Positions 1 through 7,955 of a stretch of DNA of 64,000 nucleotides are shown one piece after another. The translations under genes were made by a program, and so were the position numbers. The notes beneath the pieces were generated by a model. That model did no database searches, had not been told where the DNA came from, and was given only the letters and a program-made list of their open reading frames with translations. Source of the stretch: Neopararhizobium haloflavum (GTDB taxonomy: Bacteria; Pseudomonadota; Alphaproteobacteria; Rhizobiales; Rhizobiaceae). Within the stretch, counting starts at the first letter, position 1, and every line of letters begins with the position of its first letter. The DNA is taken from assembly GCF_002750855.1 (NCBI RefSeq), contig NZ_NWUC01000002.1, positions 124,001 through 188,000 of the forward strand. Direction: 5' to 3'.

Positions 1-2
1 CG

Positions 3-467
3 ATCGTCGCGTCCAATCTCATCGACGGGGCGGCCAAGGGCATTTCGATCGCCAACTTCAATGAAGGGGGGCGGCTCGCCACCGTTGCGAACAACGTCAT
101 TCGCAACATTGCCGCGCCGCTTCCCTATTCCCCCGACGAGCCGAAGCTCGGCATCGCCGCCGAGGCCGATACGGTCATCACCGGCAATGTCATCGAAGCG
201 GTGTCGGATTGGGGAATCATGGTGGGCTGGGGGCCCTATCTGCGCAACGTCTCCGTGACCGGCAACATAGTGCGTGATGTTCCGGTCGGCGTTGCCGTCA
301 GCGTTGTCGAGGATGCGCAGCAAGCGCTGATCGCCGACAACGTCATTCAAGGGGCCTCAGGGGGCGCGGTCGTCGGTTTCCGCTGGGGGGAGCCGGCGAC
401 CGCCGACCTGACATCGGGCGATAATCGCCATGCGCATCTCACCGTCAAGGGCAACCGCACCGCCTGA
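3..467 (+). CDS. Beta-helix repeat protein (TIGR03808-like), C-terminal part
   Basis: This is the last 154 codons of a protein whose start lies left of the window. The reading frame is open from base 3. The residues repeat a loose pattern of short hydrophobic strands with Asn turns, such as VIRNI, VITGNVI, VSVTGNIV and LIADNVIQG, about 20-30 residues apart. That is typical of right-handed parallel beta-helices. Repeats of this kind match my memory of the Tat-exported, uncharacterised TIGR03808 family of Rhizobiales. The N-terminal twin-arginine signal that would confirm this is outside the window. Its role is unknown. It converges on the asparaginase gene with a 9-base gap. Confidence 0.6.
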   Translation: MVASNLIDGAAKGISIANFNEGGRLATVANNVIRNIAAPLPYSPDEPKLGIAAEADTVITGNVIEAVSDWGIMVGWGPYLRNVSVTGNIVRDVPVGVAVSVVEDAQQALIADNVIQGASGGAVVGFRWGEPATADLTSGDNRHAHLTVKGNRTA

Positions 468-476
468 AACGTCGGT

Positions 477-1478
477 TCAAGCTGCCAGCACATCGGCGAC
501 GCGGATTTCACCCACCGGCGTTCCGTTCCAGTTCTTCAGCGTCTTTCCGGCGAGCTTTGACAGGGGCTCGCGCACGCTCTCGCCGCCCAGTTTGGCGAGG
601 ATAGCGGCCACCATGGCTTCAGCGCCTCGCGTCGCGCCATCGTCGCATTTCAGGGCGATCGCAATCCCCTTCTCGGGCAGCGCCGCGCAGAAGACGCCCT
701 CTGCGCCGGTCTTGGCGAACACCTTGCCCGGCGCGGCCTCCATCAGCTTCAGGCAGGCGCGACGGCTGCCCGAAACGTAGAAAGGTTCGGCCATGCAGGC
801 CTCCATCAGCCGGCGCGAGGCCTTGGCGCGAGACCCATCAAGACCCTCTCCCGTCGTCATGCGGGCAAATCCGTGGGCGATATTGCGCAGCGGCACCGCA
901 TAGGTCGGGATCGCGCAGCCATCCGTCCCGCAGATCTCGTGATCGAGCGGCCTGCCGGTCAGTGCTTCCATGACGCCGCGGATTTCCTTCTGGATCGCGT
1001 GGTCGTGGCCGACATAGCCTTTCGGATCGATGCCGGCATGAACCGCCGTGCAGACAAAGCCGGCATGCTTGCCCGAGCAGTTGTTGTGCAATGGTGTCGG
1101 CTCGATTCCCGAGCGCACCTGCTCGATCAGCACATGCTGGTCGAACGGCCAGTGGCAGCCGCATTCCAGCACCCCGGCGCCTTGGCCCGCTGCCGCCAGC
1201 ATCCGACCGGCCAGATCGACATGCGCCTCCTCGCCCGAGTGGGAGGCGCATGCCAGCGCCAGTTCGCGGTTGCCGAAGCCGTAGGCGTCGGCCGCGCCGC
1301 TTTCCATCAGCGGAAGGGCCTGCATCGCCTTCACGGCGGATCGCGGAAATACCGGTGCCTCGACATCGCCTGCCGAGAAGACGACCTTGCCTGCCCCGTC
1401 CACAGCAACGACCGCGCCGCGGTGCCGGCTTTCGACCTTGGTGCCGCGCGTGACCTCGACCAGAACCGGATTGGACAT
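477..1478 (-). CDS. ansA: L-asparaginase, rhizobial (ReAV/AnsA, PF06089) type
   Basis: Hydrolyses L-asparagine to aspartate and ammonia in the cytoplasm. The 333-residue protein fits the family of thermolabile rhizobial asparaginases, unrelated to E. coli AnsA/AnsB. Visible motifs are an SxxK pair (RSAVK, about residue 48), a second serine in CASHSGEE (about 80), CSGKH (about 135), CGTDGC (about 185), and a downstream Lys in ALKCDD. These correspond to the Ser-Lys tandems and the Cys/Lys zinc site known from Rhizobium etli ReAV. All appear intact. The ATG at 1478 overlaps base for base with a possible ATG of the divergent DUF3750 gene at 1477, so little or no leader exists between them if that start is used. 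Confidence 0.9.
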   Translation of the reverse strand: MSNPVLVEVTRGTKVESRHRGAVVAVDGAGKVVFSAGDVEAPVFPRSAVKAMQALPLMESGAADAYGFGNRELALACASHSGEEAHVDLAGRMLAAAGQGAGVLECGCHWPFDQHVLIEQVRSGIEPTPLHNNCSGKHAGFVCTAVHAGIDPKGYVGHDHAIQKEIRGVMEALTGRPLDHEICGTDGCAIPTYAVPLRNIAHGFARMTTGEGLDGSRAKASRRLMEACMAEPFYVSGSRRACLKLMEAAPGKVFAKTGAEGVFCAALPEKGIAIALKCDDGATRGAEAMVAAILAKLGGESVREPLSKLAGKTLKNWNGTPVGEIRVADVLAA

Positions 1479-1533
1479 GAATTCGCCTTATGCTGATGAT
1501 GGGTTCGGTCCGTCTGATAGGGTTTTGACACGT

Positions 1534-2343
1534 CTGATGCAACATTACGAAACGGCGGCCGAACCACCGGCCCTGGAAAGGGGTCGGCTGGCGCGCCATC
1601 TTCAACGTCTTGCCGTCACCATGCTGATTGTCTTCATCGCGCCGGCGCTCGCCTGCGCCGGGTGGTGGGCAAGCGTCGACCGGCCGGCATCCTGGCGGCA
1701 GGCCGTCTGGACGACGAGCGAAGTGCTGCCGCCGCCCGAAACGGTCCCCGAAGCAGCCGTCTACATCATGGCGGCCCGCACCGGCGGGATGAAGGGTGCC
1801 TTTGCCACCCATTCCTGGATCGTCACGAAACGCGAGGGTGAGCGCAGCTATCAGCGTTACGACAAGGTCGGCTGGGGCAGCCCGATCCGCACCAATGCCT
1901 ATCCTGCCGACGCCTTCTGGTATTCCAACCGCCCGGTCGTCGTCGGCAGCACCCATGGAAAGGCCGCAGAGACACTGATCCCCGCGATTGAAGATGCGAT
2001 CGATACCTATCCGCATGATGGCCGTGACGTGAACGGCTATCGCCTCTATCCCGGCCCGAACTCCAATACCTTCGTCGCGCATGTGCTGCGGGAGGTGCCG
2101 GAACTCGACCTTTCTTTGCCACCCAATGCGGTGGGGCGCGACTACCTTTCCGGCGGCCGGTTTCTGGCCGTGTCGGACGACTGGCGCGATATCCACGCCA
2201 CGCTCTATGGCATGCTCGGGTTTTCGGCAGGCTGGCGCAGCGGCATCGAGGTCCATTTCATGGGTCTCGTGGCCGGCATCGACATCCGTCGCGTCGGCAT
2301 CAAGATACCGGCCTTCGGCCAGTTCAATCTGCTGCCGGACTGA
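1534..2343 (+). CDS. DUF3750 membrane-anchored protein
   Basis: A roughly 269-residue protein with one N-terminal hydrophobic segment (LIVFIAPALACAGWW), then a globular region carrying the DUF3750 signature: an HSWIV stretch, KVGWGSPIR and YPGPNSNTF. The predicted place of action is the periplasmic face of the inner membrane. The last motif includes a conserved Asn-Ser-Asn, but no reaction is established for the family. Start choice is uncertain. ATGs at 1477, 1534 and 1621 are all in frame, and none has a good Shine-Dalgarno. I chose 1534 because 1477 would overlap the divergent ansA start and 1621 would leave almost no residues before the membrane helix. Confidence 0.7.
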   Translation: MMQHYETAAEPPALERGRLARHLQRLAVTMLIVFIAPALACAGWWASVDRPASWRQAVWTTSEVLPPPETVPEAAVYIMAARTGGMKGAFATHSWIVTKREGERSYQRYDKVGWGSPIRTNAYPADAFWYSNRPVVVGSTHGKAAETLIPAIEDAIDTYPHDGRDVNGYRLYPGPNSNTFVAHVLREVPELDLSLPPNAVGRDYLSGGRFLAVSDDWRDIHATLYGMLGFSAGWRSGIEVHFMGLVAGIDIRRVGIKIPAFGQFNLLPD

Positions 2344-2349
2344 TCGCCC

Positions 2350-3102
2350 TCACCGCATCAGGCCCGCCTGTGCGAAGCCGCCATCGACGGCCAGGACCTG
2401 CCCGTTGATGTAGGCGGCCTGCGGCGACAGCAAAAACAGGATTGCCGCGGCAACCTCGTCGGGCTGGCCGAACCGGTGCTGTGGAATCCGCTCGGCCCAC
2501 AATTCGCGCTCGCTGCCGGGGCCCGGCGCACCCGGCTCGGCGTTCATTGCGCCGGCGGCCACCACGTTGACGCGAATTCCGCTGCTTCCCAGTTCCACGG
2601 CGAGCGCCTGGCTGAGCGAAACAAGGCCGGCCTTGGCGGCCCCATAGGCGGCATGGCGCGCATTGCCGCGCAGGCCGGAAATGGACGAAACGTTGACGAT
2701 GGTCAGGCGGTCGCCCATGTGGTCGAGCGCAGCCTGGCAGGTGATGAAGGCGCCGACGAGATTGACGTCGACGATCTGTCGGAACCGTTCAGCACTGGTG
2801 TCCTCGAATGGCGCCACGTAGCGCATGTCGGCAGCGTTGACGAGCGCCGTCACCGGTCCGGACCGTTCGCTGGCGGCAGAGAATGCATCCGCGACTTCAT
2901 CCTCGTCGGTCACGTCGACCTGAAGGCAAAGAACGTCCTCGCCGTCCAGCCGGTCCTCAGCCTCGGCCACCGCTTCGCCGCTGGCATCGAGCACCGTCAC
3001 GCTGGCGCCGCCATCCAGCAGCGCCTCGACAGTGGCATATCCAATGCCGGACGCACCACCTGCGACCACTACATGCTCCGCGCTCAGCATCGCGCCGTGC
3101 AC
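2350..3102 (-). CDS. Short-chain dehydrogenase/reductase (SDR), classical type
   Basis: A 250-residue NAD(P)-dependent oxidoreductase of the classical SDR family. The Rossmann dinucleotide motif is GGASGIG near residue 15. Asp at the end of strand 2 (VLDASG) suggests a preference for NAD over NADP. The catalytic Asn (DVNLVGAF), Ser (NVSSISG), Tyr and Lys (AAYGAAKAG) are all present. The usual NNAG motif is changed to NAAD, which is a mild oddity. The C-terminal INGQVLAVDGGF is typical. The substrate cannot be deduced. It stands alone between DUF3750 (convergent, 6 bases away) and the Mrp gene downstream. Confidence 0.85.
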   Translation of the reverse strand: MHGAMLSAEHVVVAGGASGIGYATVEALLDGGASVTVLDASGEAVAEAEDRLDGEDVLCLQVDVTDEDEVADAFSAASERSGPVTALVNAADMRYVAPFEDTSAERFRQIVDVNLVGAFITCQAALDHMGDRLTIVNVSSISGLRGNARHAAYGAAKAGLVSLSQALAVELGSSGIRVNVVAAGAMNAEPGAPGPGSERELWAERIPQHRFGQPDEVAAAILFLLSPQAAYINGQVLAVDGGFAQAGLMR

Positions 3103-3218
3103 TTTTCTTCAACGCAGCAGTTGCCTCGTCCCATGTCGCACCCTCCCTCTACCGATCACGCAATCATCAACCGCGCGCAGTATGCATGGAAAAGGCCGAT
3201 GCTTAAGCGTCGTGCGCG

Positions 3219-4340
3219 CTATTCGAAGACGATAGCCGGGCCTTTCCGCGCGGCGGCATTGGCCTCGTGCTCGCTCCAGACCTTTTGCGCGATCTCGCGA
3301 TAGATCTTGGCGTGCGGTCCATCCGGTTCACTGACGGTCACGGGTGTTCCCGCATCCGATGTCGCGCGGATATCCATGTGCAGCGGCACGGCGCCGAGGA
3401 AGGGGATGCCAATCCGGCCGGCTTCTTTTTCCGCGCCGCCGCGTCCAAAGATGTCATGCGTCCCGCCGCAGTCCGGGCAGACGAAGTAGCTCATGTTTTC
3501 CACGAGGCCGAGCAGCGGCACGTCGACCTTGCGGAACATGTTGAGGCCCTTGCGCGCATCGATCAGGGCGAGGTCCTGCGGCGTGGAGACGATCACCGCG
3601 CCAGCCAGCGGCACCTGCTGCGCCATCGTCAGCTGCGCGTCGCCGGTGCCGGGCGGCATGTCGACGATCAGAACGTCGAGCTCTCCCCATTGCACCTCGC
3701 GCAGCATCTGCGTCAGCGCCGAGATGACCATCGGGCCGCGCCAGATCATCGGCGTCTCCTCCTCGACCAGGAAACCGATCGACATCACCTTCAAGCCATA
3801 GGCCTCCATCGGCAGCATGGTCCGTCCATTCACCGTTTTCGGCCGGCCGTGAATGTGGAGGAGCCGCGGCATGGAAGGGCCATAGATGTCGGCGTCGAGA
3901 ATGCCGACCTTCAGTCCGAGCGACTGAAGGGCAAGTGCCAGATTGACCGAGGTTGTGGATTTGCCGACGCCGCCCTTGCCCGATGCGACCGCGATGATCG
4001 CGCCGATCCCCGGCACGTCGGACTTGCCTCGCGCCGCGGGCTTTTCGGGCGCAGCTGATGGCGCGGGCTTGGGCGCGGGCGCACCGGCCTTCTTCTCCGC
4101 CGTCAGCGCGACCATCGCCGCGGAAACGCCATCGATCGCCTTGACGGCCTGTTCCGCGGCCTCGCGCAGCGGTTCGAGCTCGCGTGCGCGGTCGGCCGGC
4201 ACACTGATCGAGAAGAACACTTTCTCTCCAGCGATAAAAACGTCGGAGACGAGGCCGAGTGCCACGATGTCGCCGGTGCCGTCAGGCCCCTTCACCTGCT
4301 TCAGCCGTGTCAGAACCTCGCTCTTGGTTACGTCCGCCAT
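3219..4340 (-). CDS. apbC: Mrp/ApbC/NBP35-family Fe-S cluster carrier ATPase
   Basis: A 373-residue cytoplasmic P-loop ATPase thought to carry and insert iron-sulfur clusters. The N-terminal 90 residues are a DUF59/MIP18-like domain (VALGLVSDV). A low-complexity Ala-Pro-Lys linker follows. The MinD-type ATPase has the deviant Walker A GKGGVGKST, VDMPPGTGDAQLT, and the cluster-binding CPDC pair in the region YFVCPDCGG. The longer frame could begin at 4526, but that would run through the hairpin at 4415-4444. The ATG at 4340 matches the family N-terminus. The final residues, KGPAIVFE, are typical of rhizobial homologues. Confidence 0.93.
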   Translation of the reverse strand: MADVTKSEVLTRLKQVKGPDGTGDIVALGLVSDVFIAGEKVFFSISVPADRARELEPLREAAEQAVKAIDGVSAAMVALTAEKKAGAPAPKPAPSAAPEKPAARGKSDVPGIGAIIAVASGKGGVGKSTTSVNLALALQSLGLKVGILDADIYGPSMPRLLHIHGRPKTVNGRTMLPMEAYGLKVMSIGFLVEEETPMIWRGPMVISALTQMLREVQWGELDVLIVDMPPGTGDAQLTMAQQVPLAGAVIVSTPQDLALIDARKGLNMFRKVDVPLLGLVENMSYFVCPDCGGTHDIFGRGGAEKEAGRIGIPFLGAVPLHMDIRATSDAGTPVTVSEPDGPHAKIYREIAQKVWSEHEANAAARKGPAIVFE

Positions 4341-4414
4341 TCCCGTCTCTCTGCATTGTCCGCGACTGAAAGACACGTAGTGGTTTGCCGGCGCCCAGCC
4401 AAGGGACGAATACA

Positions 4415-4444
4415 ACAAAGCCCGCCTCTCCGGGCGGGCTTTGT
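4415..4444 (-). terminator. Rho-independent terminator after the metzincin protease gene
   Basis: A perfect 12-bp stem (4415-4426 with 4433-4444) closes a 6-base loop; the stem core is AAAGCCCGCC. It sits 24 bases past the stop codon of the minus-strand protease gene and before the apbC start. Because the stem is flanked by A on one side and T on the other, it could act in either direction, but only the minus strand has a gene ending here. Confidence 0.85.
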
Positions 4445-4467
4445 CGGCAGTCAGGAGAGTTTTCGCC

Positions 4468-6453
4468 TCAAACGACCCAATAGCCGTTCTCGATGTCTGG
4501 CATCGAGTTGCCGACATACTCGGCAAGCTGCGTGAAGTTCAAAAGCACGCTGGCTCGGTCATGCGTGCCGGAAGCAAGCTGCTGGTTCCAGTAGACGAGG
4601 CCCGCAGCCTCTCCCGGCCGCGACAATACATTGGTGTAGAGCTGCTCGATGAACTCGCTGTCGGAGATCGAGGTTCCGTAGAGCGCATTGAACTCGTCCG
4701 AGACGAGGAAGCTTTCCGCGGCCTGCTCCAGGGCGATGGCGCCATCGATCTCCTCGGCCCAATAGCGCAAGCCGTCTTCGTCGGGCGTGCGATCGAATGC
4801 ACCGCCATAAAGGCGATAGGCCGCATCGCCGTACTGGCCCTCCACGTCGAGGACCAGCGCCCCGTCGCTGAAGGCGACCTTCTCCACCGAAAACAGCCGA
4901 TCGAGGCTGCCGTCCGGCTTGGCGATCTCCAGTGTCCCGTCGGGAAAGAGCCGCGCGTCGAAATCATCGCGCACGCTCGAATAGTAGATGACGTCGTTGC
5001 CGGCGCCGCCGTTGACGATCATGTCGCCCGGCATGGAGACGAAGATATCGTCGCCCGCCGTTCCGTCGAACGTTTCGCCGACCGAATCGAGCACCTCGAG
5101 GCTGTCGACGTCGTAGACGCGGCCGTCGCCGATGAAGTGCAACTGCTCGATATTGACGAGCTGATTGCGGCCATAGTCGCCATCGACCGTATTGACGTCG
5201 ACGAGGAACAGACCCTCGTCCGTTTCCTCAAGACGATGGCCGGACAATCGTCCTTCGAAGATCGCGACATCGGTTCCGGCTCCGCCATCGAGAACGTCGT
5301 CGCCGAGACCGCCATAAAGGCTGTCGTCGCCCGCCATGCCCTGAAGGTGGTTGTCGGCTGCGTTGCCGACCAGCCAGTCATCACCGGAGCCGGCAATCGC
5401 GTTTTCGATCAGGGAGCGTGCGTCGCCCGCGAACTGCAGCGCGTTGAAGACATTGCCGCGCGCAAAATTGCCGTCGCCGAGATTGGCCTGTTGGACGGCC
5501 GAGACCAGCGACCAGCCGCCTGGCGACAGGTCGATGTCCTGATCGCCGGTGTAGGCGGAAAAATCGTAGGTATCCCCACCGCCGCCGTCCCAGATCGTGA
5601 GGAACAGGCGGTTCGCGCTGCCGCCGGCGCCACCACCCGGCGCGCCCTGCCCGACCCCGTCGATGAACATTTCGCCCGTCTGAGGTGAAAAGGTGTAGGT
5701 GGTGTCGCCGGACCGGGTCTGAAAATTCGCCCCGTAGATCGCTTGCAGCGCGGCGATGTCGTACATCATCAGCGACTGTGCGAAACCGAATTCCTCGTTC
5801 GTCGCCGCGCCCGCGTCATGCCCGATATACGAGCGGTAGGTCATCAGCGAGAATTCATGGGAATCACGGGCAGGGTCGAGGACCTCCGCATTGGTATATT
5901 CGATCTGGTGCCCATGCTTGAGGCCGAGGGCGTGGCCCATTTCGTGGGTTGCCACGAACCAGGCATAGTCGCCGCGCTTCGGCGCGGAGAAATCGGCCTC
6001 GTGTCCGAGCCAGATGTCGCCGTCGACCGGGCGTTCGAGATAAAGATCGCCGCTGCCGTATCCCGGATAATAGGCCCAGGCCGTCTGCGGCGCGCCGGAA
6101 TGCGCAATCGCGATATTCACGTCGCTGACGGCGGTGGATCCGGCCAGTTCCGTGAAAGTCAGCGGCGTGACGGCAGCGAACTGTTCGTTGAGGGCGACGC
6201 GGAACGCATCCTGCATCGCATCCGTCGGGACGGCGAACTGGCTGGTGTGCTCGTAAAGGTCCGAGTAGCCCTCCGGATAGAGTTTCCGGCTGGTGGGAAA
6301 ACTGTAGGTGAGATCGAGCTGTCCCCACTTGTAGGTGGAAAGCAGTCCGTCGATATTGGCACTGCCCGAATATTCGACCGGCGCCAGATTGGCCGCACCG
6401 GCATGAAACTGGCTCTGCTCAGGACCGACAAAAGCTGCACAGCTATCGCACAT
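4468..6453 (-). CDS. Secreted serralysin-like metzincin protease with RTX repeats and DUF4214
   Basis: A 661-residue zinc endopeptidase, probably exported by a type I system. The metzincin site is HEMGHALGLKH (H170, E171, H174, H180), followed by the Met-turn SLMTY at 202-206. A beta-roll region has calcium-binding glycine- and Asp-rich nonapeptides (GSGDDWLVG, GLGDDVLDGGAG, GGAGNDVIYY). The last 120 residues hold two DUF4214-type repeats with LYGGAFDRTPDEDGLRYW and LYTNVLSRPGEAAGLVYW. There is no signal peptide, as expected for a type I substrate with a C-terminal signal. I start at 6453 because GAGGGGC lies just upstream; 6498 is open but has no ribosome site. No exporter genes are nearby. 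Confidence 0.9.
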   Translation of the reverse strand: MCDSCAAFVGPEQSQFHAGAANLAPVEYSGSANIDGLLSTYKWGQLDLTYSFPTSRKLYPEGYSDLYEHTSQFAVPTDAMQDAFRVALNEQFAAVTPLTFTELAGSTAVSDVNIAIAHSGAPQTAWAYYPGYGSGDLYLERPVDGDIWLGHEADFSAPKRGDYAWFVATHEMGHALGLKHGHQIEYTNAEVLDPARDSHEFSLMTYRSYIGHDAGAATNEEFGFAQSLMMYDIAALQAIYGANFQTRSGDTTYTFSPQTGEMFIDGVGQGAPGGGAGGSANRLFLTIWDGGGGDTYDFSAYTGDQDIDLSPGGWSLVSAVQQANLGDGNFARGNVFNALQFAGDARSLIENAIAGSGDDWLVGNAADNHLQGMAGDDSLYGGLGDDVLDGGAGTDVAIFEGRLSGHRLEETDEGLFLVDVNTVDGDYGRNQLVNIEQLHFIGDGRVYDVDSLEVLDSVGETFDGTAGDDIFVSMPGDMIVNGGAGNDVIYYSSVRDDFDARLFPDGTLEIAKPDGSLDRLFSVEKVAFSDGALVLDVEGQYGDAAYRLYGGAFDRTPDEDGLRYWAEEIDGAIALEQAAESFLVSDEFNALYGTSISDSEFIEQLYTNVLSRPGEAAGLVYWNQQLASGTHDRASVLLNFTQLAEYVGNSMPDIENGYWVV

Positions 6454-6617
6454 GAAATGCCCCTCATCGCCCCCAACGCCTCGAAGCAGGGCCACCATAA
6501 GCGAGGAAACCCGAGAGGCAAGGTGGAAGTTGCTAAACAGTCGTATTGTCGCAGCAATAAGGTGTACACAAGGTTTCCAAGACGAGAATCTCAGAGTTGC
6601 TATAGGAGGAGCGTTTC

Positions 6618-6914
6618 TTGTTCAGGTTGCTCACGCTTGCACTCATGGCGTGCCTTTCGATCGGCATCGCCGATGCATGCGTCACACGATCAGGAGCGGA
6701 CAAGATGATGAAAAAAGATCACAAATCCGCCCCCGCTACAGCGCAGCCCGCTCGTCCTCCCGTTGAAGCGGTGCGCGAGGAGTTCGAGGCCTTACGCGCG
6801 AGCCCGAGCGCCGAACGCTGCGAGCTTTTTCTCGCCCGCCATCCCGACAGCGTTTTCGCCGACGAGGCGAGAAAGCTGTGCAGCGCGGCCCGGTCACAGG
6901 AGCAAAGCAGGTGA
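6618..6914 (+). CDS. Small exported protein of unknown function, TTG start
   Basis: A 98-residue protein that I do not recognise by family. The TTG at 6618 follows a strong Shine-Dalgarno TAGGAGGA by 7 bases, so this start is well supported. Residues 1-20 form a Sec signal peptide (LLTLALMACLSIG) with cleavage likely after ADA, just before Cys21; the box does not fit a lipoprotein. A Lys/Pro/Ala linker follows. The C-terminal half, with SAERCELFLARHPDSVFADEAR, resembles one half-TPR unit as found in caspase-like and YbgF-type proteins. C68 and C88 could form a disulfide. It is divergent from the protease gene. Confidence 0.7.
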   Translation: MFRLLTLALMACLSIGIADACVTRSGADKMMKKDHKSAPATAQPARPPVEAVREEFEALRASPSAERCELFLARHPDSVFADEARKLCSAARSQEQSR

Positions 6915-6929
6915 TTCGACCGAATCACC
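6910..6929 (+). terminator. Stem-loop overlapping the stop codon of the small exported gene
   Basis: GGTGATTC and GAATCACC pair over 8 bp around a GACC loop. The TGA stop of the upstream gene (6912-6914) is inside the left arm. No U-tract follows directly, so termination is plausible but not certain. Confidence 0.45.
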
Positions 6930-6962
6930 AACAGATGAAAAAGAGCGGATATTTTTGAGAAA

Positions 6963-7039
6963 TGGTCGGAGTGGCAGGATTTGAACCTGCGACCCCCTCG
7001 TCCCGAACGAGGTGCGCTACCAAGCTGCGCTACACTCCG
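6963..7039 (-). tRNA. tRNA-Pro (anticodon CGG)
   Basis: The minus strand folds into a complete 77-base cloverleaf. The acceptor stem is CGGAGTG with CACTCCG. The anticodon stem CCTCG/CGAGG encloses loop TTCGGGA, giving anticodon CGG. The T arm is GCAGG-TTCAAAT-CCTGC. The CCA end is encoded at 6963-6965. Confidence 0.97.
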
Positions 7040-7213
7040 ACCTGGCCCGAAGGCCCGGTTTCCCTAGCGGTTCGTCCGGAACGATTCAAGCGGAAATTTG
7101 TGGGGAACGCGCTTCGCGCCGCGCATTCGGAAAACCGCCTCGAGCGATGATTGGCTGATGACGGTGATGGCGATCCGCGCTAGACGAGAGCATCAGGGGA
7201 TTTTCGGTTCGTC

Positions 7214-7732
7214 ATGGCAATGCGTCTTTTCGACATCTTCACCCGCGCGGCTTTCTTCGTCGCCAGCATCATGCTGATCCTGCTGGCCGCTTCCCTCATC
7301 TTCTACGGCGGCACGGAAATCTATCGCGTGTCGCTCAATCCCGACGAGACCATCGGGCCAGCGCTGCTCGACGCAGTCGGCTATACGGTGATCGCGATCG
7401 CCGTCTTCGATGTCGGCAAGTACCTGTTCGAGGAAGAGGTGATCAAGGCGCGCGAGCTTCGTCATGCGCGCGAGGCGCGTCACAGTCTGACGAAGTTTCT
7501 GTCGACGATCGCCATCGCCGTTTTCCTGGAGGCCATTGTCGCCGTCTTCGAAGCCAACAAGGAAGATGTGCGCACCATGATCTATCCGACGATCCTGCTG
7601 TTCACCGGCGTCACGCTGATCGTCGGCCTCGGCATCTATCAGCGCCTCAGTTCGCTGGTCGAAAAGGAAGTCGGCGAAGTGGGCGAGTCGGGCGACGACG
7701 ACGGGCGCGCCACACCGCTGAAATCAGGCTGA
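7214..7732 (+). CDS. Conserved four-helix inner-membrane protein
   Basis: A 172-residue protein with four hydrophobic segments at about residues 9-30, 55-70, 92-112 and 122-142. They are separated by a charged cytoplasmic stretch rich in Glu, Arg and His (FEEEVIKARELRHAREARHSLTK). The tail is acidic and glycine-rich. I recall similar proteins in Rhizobiales, some mislabelled as GNAT acetyltransferases, but no acetyltransferase motif is visible here. Function unknown. A second ATG two codons in (7220) is equally possible. It lies alone between two tRNA genes on the opposite strand. Confidence 0.75.
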   Translation: MAMRLFDIFTRAAFFVASIMLILLAASLIFYGGTEIYRVSLNPDETIGPALLDAVGYTVIAIAVFDVGKYLFEEEVIKARELRHAREARHSLTKFLSTIAIAVFLEAIVAVFEANKEDVRTMIYPTILLFTGVTLIVGLGIYQRLSSLVEKEVGEVGESGDDDGRATPLKSG

Positions 7733-7747
7733 ATGAGGAAGAAGAAC

Positions 7748-7822
7748 TGGCTGGGGCGGCTGGATTCGAACCAGCGCATGGCGGTACCAAAAACCGCTGC
7801 CTTACCGCTTGGCTACGCCCCA
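7748..7822 (-). tRNA. tRNA-Gln (anticodon TTG)
   Basis: A 75-base cloverleaf on the minus strand. The acceptor stem is TGGGGCG with CGCCCCA. The anticodon arm GCGGT/ACCGC has loop TTTTGGT and so anticodon TTG. The T arm is CTGG-TTCGAAT-CCAG. CCA is encoded at 7748-7750. Confidence 0.97.
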
Positions 7823-7830
7823 TAGGCCAT

Positions 7831-7847
7831 GCGGGCGCGATGCCCGC
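7831..7847 (-). terminator. Possible terminator between cysNC and tRNA-Gln
   Basis: A 6-bp GC stem (GCGGGC with GCCCGC) and a 5-base loop lie between the cysNC stop and the tRNA-Gln gene on the same strand. There is no clear U-tract. It could terminate cysNC transcripts. Confidence 0.35.
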
Positions 7848-7955
7848 TTGCTTGGCGTCGGTTTACCCGGATCGACACGAAAATCAATGCCGTCCGGTGA
7901 AAATTCCCGCCTCATGACAAGTCGGCGTCCGGCGCTGCGCACGCCGGCCACCGAT

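Noticed and set aside
838-2256. Minus-strand open frame of more than 450 codons across the ansA and DUF3750 genes
   Set aside because: It overlaps two genes with recognised domains and contains long Arg/Gly runs without any motif.
4341-4526. N-terminal extension of apbC to 4526
   Set aside because: It would translate through a strong terminator hairpin and has no family similarity; ATG 4340 fits the family.
6963-7822. tRNA genes as integration sites of a mobile element
   Set aside because: No integrase, direct repeat of a tRNA end, or atypical DNA lies beside tRNA-Pro or tRNA-Gln.
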